DNA of 64,000 nucleotides from Vibrio sp. BS-M-Sm-2 (GTDB taxonomy: Bacteria; Pseudomonadota; Gammaproteobacteria; Enterobacterales; Vibrionaceae), in the NCBI RefSeq assembly GCF_041504345.1, contig NZ_CP167894.1:1302001-1366000 (forward strand). The letters are read 5' to 3'. Below are positions 38,474 to 48,197 of the stretch, in pieces. Positions within the stretch are counted from its first letter, which is position 1. Every line of letters begins with the position of its first letter. The notes under the pieces are model-generated. The model saw only the letters and a program-made list of their open reading frames with translations, did not search any database and was not told the DNA's origin. The translations under genes and the position numbers were made by a program.

Positions 38474-38653
38474 CGTTTTACTTCCCAATCATCAAGGTTT
38501 CTAGGGGCTTTCGCCAGACAAAAAAATAGCGGTATCGGCTAACTGTCCTAAATAAGGCTCTAGTTATACCTCATACAGCTATCAATAAACATGATGTGTA
38601 GGGTTCGCTTGTTGATGAATCATATTAATGGGTTCAATTTAAGTTTATCTCGG

Positions 38654-38776
38654 TTAGCCACTCTTCTGGGGAGTACGATGGTGACCATGACTATGGATGT
38701 GACGGTTCGGTGCTGGCAGACGCGCTGCAGCATGGACTGTTGAAGAAGCACTTGGGGTATAAGTTATAGAATACAT
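38654..38776 (-). CDS. Small His-rich uncharacterised protein, 40 residues
   Basis: An ATG at 38776 is preceded by a perfect AGGAGG (38785-38790) with an 8-base spacer, opening 40 codons that end in TAA. The product starts MYSITYTPSASSTVHAAARL and ends with the histidine cluster NRHIHSHGHHRTPQKSG (six His in eleven residues). It has no hydrophobic segment. I recognise no family. The C-terminal cluster suggests metal binding, which is inference only. It lies between nfo and ung on the same strand. The opposite strand also has an open frame (38629-38769) but no start signal there. Confidence 0.6.
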   Translation of the reverse strand: MYSITYTPSASSTVHAAARLPAPNRHIHSHGHHRTPQKSG

Positions 38777-38883
38777 AATGGCACCCTCCTCTATTGTTAC
38801 AGTGAACTACATATTCAACTAAACACTATGAAAGAAAGATGCCAATTTTAGGAATAGAAGGAAATTATTTTTTCCTCTATATA

Positions 38884-39753
38884 TTACGCTTCTTCACTCA
38901 CTTCCATTGCTGAGCGATGAAACATTCTAAGTTGTTGAATTTCCTCTTTCCAGATCGTCGAATCAATGGTTTCTAAGATGAGAGGGATACCATTAAAGCG
39001 AGAATCCGAAGCAATATACTCAAAACAGTCCCAGCCAATTTCGCCTTTTCCTAAAGAATGGTGTCGATCGACTCGACTCGCGAACTCAGCTTTTGAATCA
39101 TTGATGTGCATTGCTCTTAGATAGTGCATACCCACAATGCGGTCGAACTCTGCAAAAGTATGCTCACACGCCGCTTTTGTACGTAGGTCGTAACCAGCAG
39201 TAAAGGTATGGCAAGTGTCTAAGCACACACCAACACGTGACTTATCTTCTACCTGATCGATAATCTCTGCTAGGTGCTCAAACTTCCAACCAAGGTTAGT
39301 GCCCTGCCCTGACGTATTCTCGATCACCGCGATCACATCAGGAACCGCTTGATGAGCGAGATTGATCGATTCAGCGATCTTTGCCAAGCATTCGCTTTCT
39401 GAGATTTTCTTTAAATGACTCCCAGGATGAAAATTCAAAAGCGTTAAGCCAAGTTGATTACAACGCTCCATTTCATCAATAAAAGCCGCACGTGATTTCT
39501 CTAGCTTCTCTTCTTCTGGTGCTCCTAAGTTAATAAGGTAGGAGTCATGAGGAAGAATGTGTTCAGCGCTAAAACCTAACATTTTGCAATTGGCCTTAAA
39601 GGCGCTGATTGTTTTAGCTTCCAATGGTTTTGCAGCCCATTGTCTCTGGTTTTTGGTAAACAGTGCGAACGCATTAGCGCCAATCTCACGAGCACGCATA
39701 GGCGCCTGATCGACACCACCAGCAGCCGACACATGAGCGCCAATAAACTTCAT
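38884..39753 (-). CDS. nfo: Endonuclease IV (AP endonuclease)
   Basis: Nfo cuts DNA at abasic sites and some oxidised bases in base-excision repair. The 289-residue TIM-barrel protein has the zinc-ligand motifs [57 protein letters not shown] and ILET. I start at the ATG 39753 ([17 protein letters not shown]), as in E. coli; an upstream in-frame ATG at 39792 adds 13 Asn/Ser-rich residues and cannot be excluded. Confidence 0.95.
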   Translation of the reverse strand: MKFIGAHVSAAGGVDQAPMRAREIGANAFALFTKNQRQWAAKPLEAKTISAFKANCKMLGFSAEHILPHDSYLINLGAPEEEKLEKSRAAFIDEMERCNQLGLTLLNFHPGSHLKKISESECLAKIAESINLAHQAVPDVIAVIENTSGQGTNLGWKFEHLAEIIDQVEDKSRVGVCLDTCHTFTAGYDLRTKAACEHTFAEFDRIVGMHYLRAMHINDSKAEFASRVDRHHSLGKGEIGWDCFEYIASDSRFNGIPLILETIDSTIWKEEIQQLRMFHRSAMEVSEEA

Positions 39754-39953
39754 ATTTGTTTCCGGTTTTGAGGATGAATTATTGTTTGTCATTAAATCAC
39801 TTTACACTTTCAGAATGCTTAATAAATAAAGGGTCGTATCGGTTGCAGGTCAATAAAAACACAACAAATGTAGTAAACTTACAACAAATATGACTGTTAA
39901 ATATTTTTTATACTTTAAAATATTTTGTAATTACTTTGTTTTCAAAGGTTTTA

Positions 39954-39967
39954 TTGATTTGCCTCAA
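39954..39967. promoter_or_regulatory. Distal FNR site of grcA
   Basis: TTGATTTGCCTCAA matches TTGATNNNNATCAA with one mismatch. Its centre is 53 bases upstream of the proximal site. Confidence 0.6.
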
Positions 39968-40006
39968 TATAATTACCTTTGTAAAAATATGGTTTTTGGT
40001 TGTTTT

Positions 40007-40050
40007 TTGACTTAAATCAATGATAACCTCATGGGTATTAGGTATATATT
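40007..40050 (+). promoter_or_regulatory. grcA promoter: proximal FNR site and -10 element
   Basis: TTGACTTAAATCAA (40007-40020) matches the FNR consensus with one mismatch. A TATATT/TATATA -10 lies at 40043-40050, placing the start near 40055, about 41 bases from the site centre, the class II position for FNR activation. Confidence 0.7.
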
Positions 40051-40118
40051 ACCCAGCTCAATAAAAATCGAAAGTTAACACCATAATCAAACCACATTCA
40101 GTGGACTAGGAGATAGTT

Positions 40119-40496
40119 ATGATCCAAGGTATTCAAATTACTAAAGCAGCAAACGATGACCTACTAAACTCAATCTGGCTACTAGATAGCGAGAAGAATG
40201 AAGCTCGTTGTGTTGTTGCTACTGCAGGTTTCGAAGCTGACCAAGTTATCTCAGCTGCAGACCTAGGCGAGTACGAAAGCCGTGAAGTTGCAATCGAAGC
40301 AGCACCACGCATCGAAGGTGGTCAACACCTAAACGTTAACGTTCTTAAACGTGAAACGCTAGAAGATGCAGTTGCTCACCCAGAGAACTACCCACAGCTA
40401 ACAATCCGTGTATCGGGTTACGCTGTACGTTTCAACTCTCTAACAACTGAACAGCAACGTGACGTTATCGCACGTACGTTCACTGAGTCTCTATAA
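40119..40496 (+). CDS. grcA: Autonomous glycyl radical cofactor GrcA (YfiD)
   Basis: GrcA is a spare glycyl-radical domain that replaces the damaged C terminus of pyruvate formate-lyase after oxygen exposure. The 125 residues end with the radical site [15 protein letters not shown] (Gly100), followed by a short tail. AGGAG precedes the ATG. Two FNR sites lie upstream, 53 bases apart, which I recall is the arrangement in the E. coli yfiD promoter, so induction at low oxygen is expected. It converges on thrC across a strong terminator. Confidence 0.95.
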   Translation: MIQGIQITKAANDDLLNSIWLLDSEKNEARCVVATAGFEADQVISAADLGEYESREVAIEAAPRIEGGQHLNVNVLKRETLEDAVAHPENYPQLTIRVSGYAVRFNSLTTEQQRDVIARTFTESL

Positions 40497-40520
40497 TTTT
40501 TAGAGCTTAAATTAGAATAC

Positions 40521-40549
40521 AAAAACGGCGCTCATTGAGCGCCGTTTTT
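40521..40549. terminator. Bidirectional terminator, grcA / thrC
   Basis: AAAAACGGCGCTC and its exact complement surround ATT between convergent genes. Confidence 0.92.
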
Positions 40550-40573
40550 ATTTGTTCGAAAAACAAATGGACG

Positions 40574-41857
40574 TTACGGTTGAACTCGACGAAGCACTGC
40601 TTTTAGCGCTTCAAAATCGTTATCAAGATCTTCAGACAACAACTCCATTGCCGCGTGTTTTGCTAGCGGGCCAGGCAGTTCGATATCAGAACCTAGGATG
40701 TCATCAACCACTTCTTTGAATTTCGCTGGGTGTGCTGTACACAGGAACAAACCAGTTTCGTTCTCTTGCAGTTGCTCATCCAATAGACGGTAAGCAATCG
40801 CACCATGTGGTTCACATAGGTAACCTTGTGCTTTTAGGTCACGTACTGACTCAGCGCTCTGCTCGTCAGATACTTTACCTTTGCCTAATGTATCTAAGCC
40901 CCAACCTTTCAGTTGGCAAAGCTCTTCAATACGAGGCCAGTTATTTGGTTGGCTTACGTCCATCGCGTTCGATGTTGTCGCAACGGTCGGTTTTGGATCC
41001 CATTGACCTGTTTCTAGGTAGCGAGGAACCGTGTCATTTTCATTGGTTGCTGCGATGAAACGCTTAACAGGTAAACCGAGTGCTTTAGCCAATAGACCAG
41101 CCGTTAGGTTACCAAAGTTACCACTTGGTACAGAGATAACGAGGTTTTCACGCTGCTCTTTAGTCAGCTGAGAAGCCGCTTCAAAGTAGTAACAGATCTG
41201 AGCCATTAGACGACTGATGTTAATAGAGTTTGCCGAGTTAAGACCAATCTCTTTACGCAGTTCAGCGTCATCAAATGAGTCTTTAACCAGAGCCTGACAC
41301 GCATCAAAGTCACCATCAATAGCGACAGTGTGAATGTTCTTACCCAGCGTACAGAAAAGCTTCTCTTGCAATGGGCTGATCTTGCCTTTCGGGTAAAGAA
41401 TCACGACATTGATGTCTTCCATGCCGTAGAAAGCATGCGCAACCGCCGCACCAGTATCACCTGATGTTGCTGTTAAGATAGTGATTTGACCACCATCTGA
41501 AACGGCTGCTAAAGACTGAGCCATAAAGCGGCCGCCGAAATCTTTAAACGCCAGTGTTGGACCGTGGAAAAGCTCAAGCGCGTAAACGCCATCTTTTACT
41601 TGGTTGATTGGAGCAGGGAATTGGAACGCTGCATCCACCATTTGGTCGATCTGTTCTTTTGGTAGTTCATCGCCAATTAATGCTGACAGAATCTTTGAGC
41701 TACGAGGGACAAAGTCCTCTGCTAGCAGCGCATCGATATCATCAAACTTTGGCAGCTCAGATGGAAAAAATAGACCTTGATTACGACCTAAGCCTTGACG
41801 AACGGCTTGGCCAAAAGAGACTTGCTCGTCATTTTCTTTGATGTTGTACAGCTTCAT
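40574..41857 (-). CDS. thrC: Threonine synthase
   Basis: ThrC converts O-phosphohomoserine to threonine with pyridoxal phosphate. The 427 residues carry the cofactor lysine in [16 protein letters not shown] and the phosphate-binding [13 protein letters not shown] loop. The start codon overlaps the thrB stop by four bases (ATGA), so the two are translationally coupled. It is the last gene of the thr operon. Confidence 0.97.
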   Translation of the reverse strand: MKLYNIKENDEQVSFGQAVRQGLGRNQGLFFPSELPKFDDIDALLAEDFVPRSSKILSALIGDELPKEQIDQMVDAAFQFPAPINQVKDGVYALELFHGPTLAFKDFGGRFMAQSLAAVSDGGQITILTATSGDTGAAVAHAFYGMEDINVVILYPKGKISPLQEKLFCTLGKNIHTVAIDGDFDACQALVKDSFDDAELRKEIGLNSANSINISRLMAQICYYFEAASQLTKEQRENLVISVPSGNFGNLTAGLLAKALGLPVKRFIAATNENDTVPRYLETGQWDPKPTVATTSNAMDVSQPNNWPRIEELCQLKGWGLDTLGKGKVSDEQSAESVRDLKAQGYLCEPHGAIAYRLLDEQLQENETGLFLCTAHPAKFKEVVDDILGSDIELPGPLAKHAAMELLSEDLDNDFEALKAVLRRVQP

Positions 41858-42825
41858 AACTCACTTCCTGTAACGATCGAACCTTGCTTATCTAAGCGAC
41901 AAACGTGAACGAATCCTTCTTCATTTTGTACGTAATTTTGTTCTAACCAGCGTGCAACACGCTCGGCGACATCTTGTTCTTTGCAAATGCTAAATAGAGT
42001 TGGGCCACTACCAGAAATACCAGTAGCCAATGCACCTGCCGACAGCGCGTATTTACGAGCGTCAGCAAACCCTGGAAGCAGTTTCTCACGATATGGTTCA
42101 GCGATCACGTCTTTGATCATCTTCGCCGCCAGTTCAGGTTGACCTGAATGACACGCGTGGATAAAGCCCGCTAAGTGGCGACCATGAGCAATGATATCCT
42201 GACGACGGTACTGAGATGGTAGGATCTCTCTCGCTTCTGCCGTTGAAACCTTAATGCCCGGATAAGCCATCACCCAGTACCAATCATCAAAACATGGGAC
42301 TTCTTGGCTAATGATGCCTAGCTCTTCAAGCATTAACTGCACACCACCAAGATAACATGGTGCAACGTTATCATAATGGATACCGCCTGAAATCTTACCT
42401 TCCATTTCGCCCATCAGAGCAAGCAGTTCCGTTTCATTCAGTGGTTGACCGTGAAAACGGTTTAGCGCATCAAGTGCCGCTACGATTGAGCATGCACTTG
42501 AACCTAAACCAGAACCAATAGGCATGTTCTTTTCGAGTGTCATTTCCAAAGGCTTTAGCGCTACGCCTTTTTTATCAAGCTCTCTAGAGAACACCACCCA
42601 GCAGTCGTAGACGATGTTTTCTTTGGCTTCAGTTGGCAGCTTAGATACAAAGCTGCCTGCTGTTTTAAGTGAGAATGGTTCATCACCGGCTTTAACCATA
42701 ACTCGGTCACCCAGCAATGTGCCATCCACTGGAGACACAGCGGCCCCCAGCACATCAAACCCTACACTGACATTACCGATTGATGCAGGAGCATAAACGA
42801 CAACATCCATATCACTTGAACTCAT
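41854..42825 (-). CDS. thrB: Homoserine kinase
   Basis: ThrB phosphorylates homoserine. The GHMP-kinase features are the N-terminal [20 protein letters not shown], the ATP loop [13 protein letters not shown] and the late [11 protein letters not shown] choose the ATG at 42825 ([10 protein letters not shown], 323 residues) because AGGAG lies 7 bases upstream and the codon begins 2 bases after the thrA stop. The ATG at 42810 (MDVVVYAP) is the alternative by homology. It overlaps thrC by four bases. Confidence 0.95.
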   Translation of the reverse strand: MSSSDMDVVVYAPASIGNVSVGFDVLGAAVSPVDGTLLGDRVMVKAGDEPFSLKTAGSFVSKLPTEAKENIVYDCWVVFSRELDKKGVALKPLEMTLEKNMPIGSGLGSSACSIVAALDALNRFHGQPLNETELLALMGEMEGKISGGIHYDNVAPCYLGGVQLMLEELGIISQEVPCFDDWYWVMAYPGIKVSTAEAREILPSQYRRQDIIAHGRHLAGFIHACHSGQPELAAKMIKDVIAEPYREKLLPGFADARKYALSAGALATGISGSGPTLFSICKEQDVAERVARWLEQNYVQNEEGFVHVCRLDKQGSIVTGSEL

Positions 42826-42827
42826 TC

Positions 42828-45287
42828 CTAAACTCCTAATTTCCAACCAAGAGTACGCATCACATCAGAGAATACGCCTGCTGCTGTTACTTCAGTACCG
42901 GCACCGTAGCCACGAAGTACTAGCGGGATTGGTTGGTAGTAACGGCTGTAGAATGCCAGCGCGTTCTCGCCATCTTTAATCTTGAACATTGGGTCGTCGC
43001 CATCAACAGCTGCGATACGAACCTTACATTTACCATCAGCAATCTCACCAACATAACGAAGTACTTTGCCTTCTTCTGCTGCGATAGCTGACTGCTCTTG
43101 GAAGTAAGCATCTGCTTCTGGCAAGCGAGCCATGAACTCTTCAACCGTACCTGAATCGTCAAAACCTGGTGGTAGTGCTTGGTCTACTTCAACATCTTCA
43201 AGTTCAAGTGCCATGCCTGCTTCACGAGCTAGGATAAGTAGCTTACGCGCCACATCCATGCCTGATAAGTCATCACGTGGATCCGGTTCAGTAAAGCCAT
43301 TATCTTTAGCAATGTTGGTTGCTTGGCTCAGTGTCATGCCTTCATCAAGCTTACCGAAGATGTAAGACAGTGAACCAGAAAGAATGCCGTTGAACTTCTC
43401 AAGCTCATCACCTGCAGAGATAAGGTTCTGAAGGTTTTCGATTACCGGTAGACCTGCACCTACGGTTGTTTCGTACATCAGCTTACGACGTGAGTTACGC
43501 GCAACTTCACGCAGCTGATGGTAGTATGCCATGCTTGCTGTGTTTGCTTTCTTGTTTGGTGTTACCACGTGGAAACCAGCCGCTAGGAAATCAGCGTACT
43601 GCGCAGCAATATCTTCACTAGACGTACAGTCAACCAATACTGGGTTGATGATATGGTTACGTTGAACCAGAGCCGCTAAACGCGCAAGGCTGAATTCTTC
43701 AGTCGCACTCGACATACGGTCACGCCACTGCTCTAGAGGCAAGCCTTCACTGTCTAGCAACAAACCTTTGCTGTTTGCTAAACCACATACGCGAATCACG
43801 ATGCCTTTTTCAGCCAGTTTGCCTTGTTGACGTTGGATCTGGTCAACAAGCTCGCCACCAACACCGCCAACACCCACAACGAATACGTCAAGGAAGTGCT
43901 TAGAGTTGAATAGGTTCTCGTGACACGCCTTGATAGCTTCAGAAATCTTGTCTTCAGGGATAACCGCAGAGATAGCACGCTCTGAAGAACCTTGAGCAAT
44001 CGCAACGATGTTCACGTTCACTTCAGCTAAAGAAGAGAAGAACTGAGAAGCGACACCGCGTGAAGTACGCATACCGTCACCCACCAGCGTTACAATCGCT
44101 ACGTCGTCCATGAACTCAACGGGCTCTAGTAGGCCATCTTTAAGTTCAAGTTCAAACGCGTCTGACAACACTTGTTTCGCTTTCACTTTGTCAGCCGATT
44201 CAATACAGAAGCTGATGCTGTACTCAGAAGAAGATTGAGTAATAAGGACAATAGAAACGCCAGCCGAAGACATCGCGCCGAATACGCGGCTTGCCATGCC
44301 TACCATGCCTTTCATACCAGGGCCTGATACGTTAACCATTGTTAGGTCACTTAGCGTAGTAATACCTTTGATTGCTAGGTTATCTTCGCCAGTGTCTTGA
44401 CCAATCAAAGTACCCGCACCCTGTGGATTAAAGCTATTTTTGATCAGACAAGGAATATGGAATTGCGCGATAGGTGCGATAGTCTTCGGGTGTAGAACCG
44501 AAGCACCGAAGTAAGAAAGCTCCATCGCTTCTTGGTAGCTTAATGACTTAAGAAGACGAGCATCATCGACTAAACGTGGGTCACAGTTGTAAACGCCGTC
44601 TACATCTGTCCAGATCTCACAGCAATCAGCACGCAGACATGCAGCTAGCACTGCTGCTGAGTAGTCAGAGCCATTACGGCCAAGAGTGACCAATTCGCCT
44701 TTATCATTACCGGCAGTGAAGCCCGGCATGATGTTAACGTGACCTTGTGGAAGTGGCGATTGACGGAAGTTCTGAGTAGACACATCCACATCAACCATAG
44801 CTTCAAGGTGATCACCTTTAGCGTATAGGTATTGAACTGGGTCAATCAGGCTTGCTGGTTGGCCTTTTGCTTCAAGTACCGCTTTCATTAACTGGATAGA
44901 GATTCGCTCACCTTTACTGATGATGCGAGCATTGACGTGGTTCGGGCACATACCAAGTAGGTTGATGCCGTTCACGAACTGCTTTAACTGAGCAAGAGAG
45001 GCATCAACCTGCTCTTGGAACGCAGTACCATCAATAGAAGGTACAACCGCTTTAATCTCTGCAAACAGCGCAGCGAATGAAGATTCGATCTCTGTAATCT
45101 GTGCGTCTGCTTCACCATTTTTCAGTGCAGCTTCAATAACAGCGACCAACTTATTGGTTGTTTTTCCTGGAGCCGATAGTACAACGGCTAGCTCTTCTTG
45201 CTGGGCATTATTAGCGATGATATCCGCCGCTCGTAAAAAACGATCTGCATCAGCTAATGATGAACCTCCAAACTTTAAAACGCGCAT
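42828..45287 (-). CDS. thrA: Bifunctional aspartokinase I / homoserine dehydrogenase I
   Basis: ThrA catalyses the first and third steps from aspartate to threonine. The 819 residues comprise the kinase domain ([17 protein letters not shown] at the N terminus), two ACT regulatory regions (about 320-460, for example [19 protein letters not shown]) and the dehydrogenase with the nucleotide loop [17 protein letters not shown] near residue 470. I start at 45287, where GGAG lies 6 bases upstream and homology begins; the in-frame ATG at 45299 adds four residues. Attenuation through thrL lies upstream, and threonine feedback is expected from the family. Confidence 0.96.
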   Translation of the reverse strand: MRVLKFGGSSLADADRFLRAADIIANNAQQEELAVVLSAPGKTTNKLVAVIEAALKNGEADAQITEIESSFAALFAEIKAVVPSIDGTAFQEQVDASLAQLKQFVNGINLLGMCPNHVNARIISKGERISIQLMKAVLEAKGQPASLIDPVQYLYAKGDHLEAMVDVDVSTQNFRQSPLPQGHVNIMPGFTAGNDKGELVTLGRNGSDYSAAVLAACLRADCCEIWTDVDGVYNCDPRLVDDARLLKSLSYQEAMELSYFGASVLHPKTIAPIAQFHIPCLIKNSFNPQGAGTLIGQDTGEDNLAIKGITTLSDLTMVNVSGPGMKGMVGMASRVFGAMSSAGVSIVLITQSSSEYSISFCIESADKVKAKQVLSDAFELELKDGLLEPVEFMDDVAIVTLVGDGMRTSRGVASQFFSSLAEVNVNIVAIAQGSSERAISAVIPEDKISEAIKACHENLFNSKHFLDVFVVGVGGVGGELVDQIQRQQGKLAEKGIVIRVCGLANSKGLLLDSEGLPLEQWRDRMSSATEEFSLARLAALVQRNHIINPVLVDCTSSEDIAAQYADFLAAGFHVVTPNKKANTASMAYYHQLREVARNSRRKLMYETTVGAGLPVIENLQNLISAGDELEKFNGILSGSLSYIFGKLDEGMTLSQATNIAKDNGFTEPDPRDDLSGMDVARKLLILAREAGMALELEDVEVDQALPPGFDDSGTVEEFMARLPEADAYFQEQSAIAAEEGKVLRYVGEIADGKCKVRIAAVDGDDPMFKIKDGENALAFYSRYYQPIPLVLRGYGAGTEVTAAGVFSDVMRTLGWKLGV

Positions 45288-45317
45288 CCCTTTCTCCATA
45301 AGTCATAAAAATGGTAC

Positions 45318-45357
45318 AAAAAAAGGCCTGTATCTTGTTGGATACAGGCCTTTTTTT
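45318..45357 (-). terminator. thr operon attenuator (terminator hairpin)
   Basis: GGCCTGTATC and GATACAGGCC form a perfect ten-base stem around a six-base loop, flanked by seven A and seven T residues. It lies between the thrL leader and thrA on the minus strand, exactly where a transcription attenuator belongs. Confidence 0.92.
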
Positions 45358-45369
45358 AAAATCCGTTAC

Positions 45370-45447
45370 TTAGCAGCCTGCCCCAACAATGTTAATGTCG
45401 GTAATAATAATGGTTGTGGTCATTACTAGGTGGCTTACGTGCTGCAT
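45370..45447 (-). CDS. thrL: thr operon leader peptide
   Basis: This 25-codon frame on the minus strand reads MQHVSHLVMTTTIIITD followed by INIVGAGC and a stop. The run of three Thr, three Ile and another Thr makes ribosome movement depend on charged tRNA-Thr and tRNA-Ile, the basis of attenuation in the enteric thr operon. The stop is 13 bases from the attenuator hairpin, as needed. The E. coli leader is different in sequence but has the same Thr/Ile enrichment and a similar GAG-containing end. An alternative ATG is the ninth codon. Confidence 0.9.
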   Translation of the reverse strand: MQHVSHLVMTTTIIITDINIVGAGC

Positions 45448-45477
45448 ATCAAATTCTCTGCTTGTGCTTTACTCTAC

Positions 45478-45506
45478 GTGTATCAATTTTTACCACTAGA
45501 CGTCAA
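45478..45506 (-). promoter_or_regulatory. Possible thr operon promoter
   Basis: On the minus strand TTGACG (45501-45506) lies 17 bases from ATACAC (45478-45483). The -35 is good but the -10 is weak, so the exact position is uncertain. Confidence 0.4.
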
Positions 45507-45749
45507 TGAAAAGTTGCGTTTTTTTTACATTCGCACCATTTTTCAGAGCAAACCATCATTTTAGGGATAAAACACCCTGTATTAACCTTCAATTAAGATA
45601 CTGAATTCACTCACCGAGCAAATATAAGTAGCTAATTGCATATTCTAATAACAAAATGCTATATCGATTGTGCGGCGAGCGTACAAATTCTGTGCTTTAA
45701 TTGAACGATAACGTTCGAAAAACAATAATAATGACATCAGGAGTGGGAA

Positions 45750-46226
45750 GTGAAGAGATTACTTATTCTTATAGCCTTGGCTATGCCTGTTGTTTGTTCA
45801 GCGAACAGTTTACCTCTTCTAAATAGTTTGCCTCTGCTTCCCGGTCAAATCGATCGCTCTTCTCATAAATTTTTTATCTCCACCCAAAACGCATCGAATG
45901 AAAGCTTCGATACTTGGAAAATAGACAGTGGCTATTCATATAGTTTGTTTTCGGATGTGGATCTTTATGTCGGTACACGTATCAATAGTGCTGCACTGAA
46001 ACAGGAAAGCGGATTCTTGAGTGGTGTCAGTTATCAGTTCTCAGAAAGAGTCTCTTTCAACAGTTCTCTACACACCTATAAAGATGAAACCGAAGACAAT
46101 GAGAAATCGGTGGCCGCAGAAGTTTCTAGCCGAGTACAGCTGACCGACAATTTAGATTTGCATGCCACTCTTGATTATGAAGAGTGGCAGCAAGGTGTTG
46201 AAGTGGGATTAGGATTTCGCTTCTAA
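45750..46226 (+). CDS. Hypothetical exported outer-membrane-like protein
   Basis: This 158-residue protein starts at GTG with AGGAG upstream. It has a signal peptide (MKRLLILIALAMPVVCSA, likely cut before NSL) and then a duplicated NSLPLL motif. The rest alternates polar and hydrophobic residues in beta-like strands and ends in Phe (VGLGFRF), the usual end of a small outer-membrane beta-barrel. I do not recognise a named family. It is isolated, divergent from the thr operon and convergent with the RraA-family gene. Confidence 0.75.
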   Translation: MKRLLILIALAMPVVCSANSLPLLNSLPLLPGQIDRSSHKFFISTQNASNESFDTWKIDSGYSYSLFSDVDLYVGTRINSAALKQESGFLSGVSYQFSERVSFNSSLHTYKDETEDNEKSVAAEVSSRVQLTDNLDLHATLDYEEWQQGVEVGLGFRF

Positions 46227-46291
46227 TCCAATTAACTTGATATCGATGAATATGTTACGTATTCAAGCCTCTTTTATTAGTTACGTACCAG

Positions 46292-46777
46292 TTATGATTC
46301 AAGCAATAGCTCAGATGAAATTAACACACCATTCCAATCGGCATAAATGTAATCCCCAGGCTGAATCAGTTGATTGTGTATAGATAGCGTGACATTCACT
46401 TGGCCTACGCCGCGCTTCTCCGTCTTGAATGGCGATGCACCCAATGCCTGAACACCAAGATCCATTTGCGACATCATGCCAACATCACGCACAGCACCGT
46501 TTACAATCACGCCTTCCCAGCCATTTTCTATTGCGAGAATCGCGAGTTGATCACCAAGCAGCGCCTTTTGGCATGAACCATTCCCGTCAACAACAAGCAC
46601 TTTGCCACAGCCGTCTGTCTCTAAAACCTCGCGAACCTTGGAATTATCGTGATAACAACGAACTGTTACAATTTTTCCAAAGAACGCACCACGTTGACCG
46701 AAGTTCTGTAATGGCATATTCAGTAGGGTGACTTTGCTTTCAAACTCATCACACAAGTCAGGTGTTATATCGTGCAT
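46292..46777 (-). CDS. RraA-family protein, aldolase-type
   Basis: The 161-residue protein has the RraA fold signature: [35 protein letters not shown] and [11 protein letters not shown]. Gly75-Asp76 and Arg97-Asp98 match the metal and substrate residues of 4-hydroxy-4-methyl-2-oxoglutarate/oxaloacetate aldolases. E. coli RraA, the RNase E inhibitor, has Gln in place of the second Asp (VRQV). So an aldolase/decarboxylase role is more likely than RNase E control, though it could do either. The start is at 46777. It is divergent from arcA. Confidence 0.8.
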   Translation of the reverse strand: MHDITPDLCDEFESKVTLLNMPLQNFGQRGAFFGKIVTVRCYHDNSKVREVLETDGCGKVLVVDGNGSCQKALLGDQLAILAIENGWEGVIVNGAVRDVGMMSQMDLGVQALGASPFKTEKRGVGQVNVTLSIHNQLIQPGDYIYADWNGVLISSELLLES

Positions 46778-47355
46778 ATATCCTCCGTGAGTAAGGCGCT
46801 ACCTGTTAAGTCAGGTGAGCCTCTATGCTTTTATATGTTATTAAAATTAATCCTTTGTTTTCATTGTTCTATGCTCAATTTATTACTCAATAAAAGTTGA
46901 TTGAGCATATTTATCTACTAGACTCTTAGGAAAGCTTTCAGCTTCCTTGGTTAATAATCCGGTCTTTAGCAACCGAGATGTCCGAAGCATCTCGAATAAT
47001 CATTCTTGTTTTGGTACTAAATAGTCACCATAACATTGGTTAAGTTGTAGCCATACTATTAAAGTTTGTTGCGATACGGCAATTGATGTAAATCAACAAA
47101 CTGAATGGAATTAACATTCTCGCGTTGTTAGCATGCTGTTAACATTATAGAATCCTCTGCAATCACTAAAAGAATGATTGAAAGGCGTACTGGATCTACG
47201 TTATTGGGCAATACTTCAAGGAAGGCAGATAGCTGGAAGTAAGTGTTTTTTTGAAAACTTTAAGTTATCATCAAAAATACATTACCTGTATGTTATGTTT
47301 TTGCCTAGAATTTATTCTATTAGCACAGTTTCGTCACAAATTTAGGTACCGCCAA
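46778..47355. other. 578-bp intergenic region upstream of arcA
   Basis: This gap contains three successive hairpins (46871-46908, 46928-46947, 46974-46994) and a perfect FNR site (47083-47096). A TATAGA near 47146 is a possible arcA -10. The frame of arcA is open upstream to 47251, but homology starts only at 47356. No other coding signal is seen. Confidence 0.6.
47083..47096. promoter_or_regulatory. FNR site upstream of arcA
   Basis: TTGATGTAAATCAA is a perfect match to TTGATNNNNATCAA, 260 bases upstream of the arcA start codon. E. coli arcA is known to be activated by FNR. Confidence 0.7.
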
Positions 47356-48072
47356 ATGCAAACCCCGCAGATTCTTATCGTTGAAGATGAGCAAGTAACT
47401 CGTAACACTCTAAAGAGTATTTTTGAAGCAGAGGGATATGCTGTTTTTGAGGCTAGCGACGGTGAAGAGATGCACCAAGTGCTATCTGACAACCAAGTTA
47501 ACCTTGTAATTATGGACATCAACCTTCCAGGTAAGAATGGTCTACTACTTGCGCGTGAACTACGTGAGCAAGCAAACGTAGCACTTATGTTCTTAACTGG
47601 TCGTGATAATGAAGTTGATAAGATCCTTGGCCTAGAGATCGGCGCTGATGACTACATCACTAAGCCTTTCAACCCTCGTGAACTGACTATCCGTGCACGC
47701 AACCTTCTGAACCGTTCAATGAGCACAAGCTCTGTTCAAGAAGAAAAGCGCAGCGTTGAGAAGTACGAGTTCAACGGTTGGGTACTAGATATCAACAGCC
47801 GTTCTCTGGTTAGCCCAGATGGCGAAGGCTACAAGCTACCTCGTTCAGAGTTCCGTGCTCTACTTCACTTCTGTGAGAACCCAGGTAAGATCCAAACACG
47901 TGCAGACCTTCTTAAGAAGATGACTGGCCGTGAGCTTAAGCCACACGATCGTACTGTAGACGTAACAATCCGTCGTATTCGTAAGCACTTTGAATCTGTT
48001 TCTGGTACGCCAGAAATCATTGCAACGATTCACGGTGAAGGCTACCGCTTCTGTGGTGACCTAGAAGACTAA
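47356..48072 (+). CDS. arcA: Aerobic respiration control response regulator ArcA
   Basis: ArcA is the DNA-binding regulator of the ArcBA system, repressing aerobic respiratory genes at low oxygen. The 238 residues hold a receiver domain with phosphorylated Asp54 ([11 protein letters not shown]), the conserved Lys (YITKPFNP) and an OmpR-type winged helix ([15 protein letters not shown]). I choose the ATG at 47356 ([13 protein letters not shown]), the start of homology; upstream frame extension to 47251 is unsupported. Its kinase gene arcB lies about 580 bases downstream on the other strand. An FNR site precedes the gene. Confidence 0.97.
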   Translation: MQTPQILIVEDEQVTRNTLKSIFEAEGYAVFEASDGEEMHQVLSDNQVNLVIMDINLPGKNGLLLARELREQANVALMFLTGRDNEVDKILGLEIGADDYITKPFNPRELTIRARNLLNRSMSTSSVQEEKRSVEKYEFNGWVLDINSRSLVSPDGEGYKLPRSEFRALLHFCENPGKIQTRADLLKKMTGRELKPHDRTVDVTIRRIRKHFESVSGTPEIIATIHGEGYRFCGDLED

Positions 48073-48140
48073 TTCGATTGACGTTTCTGGTCGTTTAACA
48101 CTCGGTGTTTTTAACAGTAGAAGCGCAATCAATAGTTATT

Positions 48141-48174
48141 AAAAAGGGAGAATGCCAACGCATTCTCCCTTTTT
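48141..48174. terminator. Bidirectional terminator, arcA / lipoprotein
   Basis: AAAAAGGGAGAATG and CATTCTCCCTTTTT form perfect arms around CCAACG between convergent genes. Confidence 0.92.
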
Positions 48175-48197
48175 TATTCTTCTTAATTGATAAGGCT

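Noticed and set aside
38629-38769. Plus-strand open frame of 46 codons between ung and nfo
   Set aside because: It has no start codon near its beginning and no ribosome binding site; it is the complement of the His-rich small gene.
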